This document shows positions 62,444 through 64,000 of a stretch of DNA of 64,000 bases, piece after piece. The notes beneath the pieces are model-generated. The model saw nothing but the letters and a program-made list of their open reading frames with translations, searched no databases and was not told where the DNA came from. Each line of letters starts with the position of its first letter. Positions within the stretch are counted from its first letter, which is position 1. Both the position numbers and the translations under genes were made by a program. Location of the stretch: the NCBI GenBank assembly GCA_046349975.1, contig JAXMBH010000001.1:310001-374000 (forward strand). Direction: 5' to 3'. The stretch is from JABDGM01 sp046349975 (GTDB taxonomy: Bacteria; Planctomycetota; Planctomycetia; Pirellulales; Lacipirellulaceae).

Positions 62444-64000
62444 ATGGCTAGTCCCTTTCGTGTTTTCCGTAAGAACGTCAAGCCGATGCTGGCCTTCTTC
62501 GTCGTGATGCTCATGCTCTCTTGGGTGATCGGCGACTCGCTTTTTAACTACTTCACGGGCGGCCGGAATCCGAACCCGACGAACCAGCAAAAGGCTCGTC
62601 AGACGGCTGTGAGCTGGGACGGCGGCAAGCTGACCAACCTGCAGCTGAACGACATGGTCGCGCGGCGGCATTACCTCAACGCATTTCTGACTCAGCTCGA
62701 GCGGCAAGGCGCAGAACGGGCGCTCGAAGCCGGTGTTGACCCTCGGCCATTGCACGTCCAGCGACTGCTAGGGCCCGACACCTTCCAGGAAGGTGTCGAA
62801 CGCAGTGTGGTGCAAACGCGATTGTTCGCCGATGCCGCGCGGAAGGCTGGCATGGCCGTGAGCGATGAGGCGATCGTGCAGTACCTCGATGAGATCGGCC
62901 GCGGCAATGTCACTCGAAGCCAGATGCGCGAGATCCTCGGCCGCATGCAAGGTGGCGGGCGTGCTTCAATTGACGAGATCATGGCCGCTTTGCGCGAGGA
63001 AATGCTCGCGCGAAATTTCGTCAATAGCGGACAGTATTCCTACGAAACCGTCACGCCCGAACAGCGGTGGCGCGATTGGTTGCGCGTGAATGACCGCGTG
63101 ATTGTCGAAGCGGCAGCAATTCCGACCGACAAATTCCTGGGCGATGTGAAGGAGCCGACCGACGCCGAACTGCAAGCGTTTTTCGATAAATACAAAGATC
63201 AGGAGCCGAGCCCGGAATTGGCCTACGGCACCACGGAACTTCCGGCCAGCAAGCCGGGCTTCAAGATTCCGCGCAAGATTGATGTGCAGTACATCGAAGC
63301 AAACTTCGAATCGTTCGTCGCCAAAGCCGAACCGACGATTACCGACCCTGAGATTTCGGAGTTCTACGAAAAGAACAAAGAGACGATGTTCCCGAAGCTC
63401 GACACGGGCTTGATGGAAGACACCGGCGCGAAGAAGGAACCGGCCGCGCCAGAAAACCCAGCCACGCCGGGCGCGAACGAAGCACCTCCTGCTGGCGAGA
63501 GCAAGCCCGCGGAGGGCGCGGCGCCAAGTGCCGACTCCAACAAACCGGCCGGCGAGGCGGTGCCGCCGAGCGATGCGCCAAAGGCGCCGGAAGGCGAAGC
63601 GAAACCGGCAACCGATGGGGCGGCAGCGCCGTCCGATCAGCCGCCGGCGGCAACACCGCCTGCCGACGCACCAAAGAGCGATGCGCAGCCCGCCGAGGGC
63701 AAACAGTCATCGCTAGACGATCGCACGAGCAAGCGCGTCTTCCACCTGACGGCCTTCCAGGATGCGTCGAAGGAGGAGCCAGCGACGACCGAGCCGGCTG
63801 CCGACAATCCAACCCCGCCCGCTGCGCCTCCGGCTGAGGCGGCCAGTAAGGCTACCGAAACGCCGGCTACACCGGCCGCTCCAGCGACGCCGGCTACCGC
63901 GACCGAAGCACCAGCCACTGCTCCTCCAGCCTCAAGCGAAGTGCCAGCCGCTGCTACCCCAGCCGCGACCGAAGCACCAGCGGCGCCCGGTGCTCCAGCA
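62444..64000 (+). CDS. SurA/PpiD-like membrane-anchored foldase, truncated by the window
   Basis: A reading frame open to the right edge, so at least 519 residues. Residues 14-34 form an N-terminal membrane anchor (MLAFFVVMLMLSWVIGDSLF), as in PpiD. The following SurA N-like helical domain (about 60-200, with QRLLGPDTFQEGVERSVVQ and QMREILGRMQGGGRAS) is recognisable. A segment with KIDVQYIEANFE follows, then a Pro/Ala/Glu-rich low-complexity run of more than 150 residues. The peptidyl-prolyl isomerase domain itself is not within the window. ATG 62444. Confidence 0.75.
   Translation, partial: MASPFRVFRKNVKPMLAFFVVMLMLSWVIGDSLFNYFTGGRNPNPTNQQKARQTAVSWDGGKLTNLQLNDMVARRHYLNAFLTQLERQGAERALEAGVDPRPLHVQRLLGPDTFQEGVERSVVQTRLFADAARKAGMAVSDEAIVQYLDEIGRGNVTRSQMREILGRMQGGGRASIDEIMAALREEMLARNFVNSGQYSYETVTPEQRWRDWLRVNDRVIVEAAAIPTDKFLGDVKEPTDAELQAFFDKYKDQEPSPELAYGTTELPASKPGFKIPRKIDVQYIEANFESFVAKAEPTITDPEISEFYEKNKETMFPKLDTGLMEDTGAKKEPAAPENPATPGANEAPPAGESKPAEGAAPSADSNKPAGEAVPPSDAPKAPEGEAKPATDGAAAPSDQPPAATPPADAPKSDAQPAEGKQSSLDDRTSKRVFHLTAFQDASKEEPATTEPAADNPTPPAAPPAEAASKATETPATPAAPATPATATEAPATAPPASSEVPAAATPAATEAPAAPGAPA

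Overview
The window looks like a chromosomal segment of a planctomycete, most likely of the Pirellulales. This is inferred from gene content: a secreted formylglycine sulfatase, a planctomycete-type cytochrome-c-like protein with a CX4CH motif, an FHA-GAF histidine kinase, a Ser/Thr kinase with a C-terminal membrane anchor, a long protein built of secretin N-domains, lipid A genes (lpxC, lpxA), and two CrtI-like oxidoreductases set among fatty-acid synthase genes. GC content is high (roughly 60% by eye). Genes lie on both strands in short operons. I saw no rRNA, tRNA, CRISPR array, prophage or transposase gene.

Layout. 0.2-8.5 kb: an MBL hydrolase; a response regulator, FHA histidine kinase and birA (minus strand); then skp/ompH-like, lpxC, lpxA and a Gfo/Idh/MocA dehydrogenase, an outer-membrane/lipid A set. 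8.5-18.3 kb: sulfatase, ABC-2 permease, acylphosphatase, a CX4CH secreted protein, a Cys-rich small exported protein, a HAD phosphatase, a Nudix hydrolase and a large membrane protein. 18.5-20.7 kb: prpB-prpC (methylcitrate cycle). 21-22.6 kb: a more AT-rich accessory patch with a HEPN-like gene translationally coupled to a small gene. 22.6-26.8 kb: xylulokinase, a divergent solute-binding lipoprotein, a HAD phosphatase and a small membrane protein. 27.0-39.6 kb: a fatty-acid-like cluster (KAS II-like, ACP, two CrtI-like oxidoreductases, FabZ-like, FabI-like, KAS III-like) interrupted by an antisense di-heme peroxidase and a Ser/Thr kinase; its likely product is an unusual, possibly polyunsaturated or ladderane-like, acyl chain. 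39.8-47.9 kb: a CPBP protease, an amidotransferase-like protein lacking its nucleophile, a zinc-ribbon protein, a nucleoside deaminase, a DUF2608-like phosphatase, nadE, and a cinA with a degenerate amidase motif. 48.3-54.2 kb: an EF-hand protein, the secretin-N protein and a HEAT-like partner. 54.7-64 kb: a Cys/Met PLP enzyme, acpS, a RelBE/ParDE-type toxin-antitoxin pair, a MATE transporter, topA, and a SurA/PpiD-like foldase that runs off the right edge.

The most unusual feature is the intergenic DNA. Many gaps hold an imperfect palindrome that falls into a few recurring sequence families, several nested one inside another (for example 4219-4412, 34628-34806, 35257-35415). Arms of some supply the stop codon or abut the start codon of the adjacent gene. 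One family also occurs inside a reading frame (33757-33857), where it adds about 35 residues to a CrtI-like enzyme without breaking the frame.
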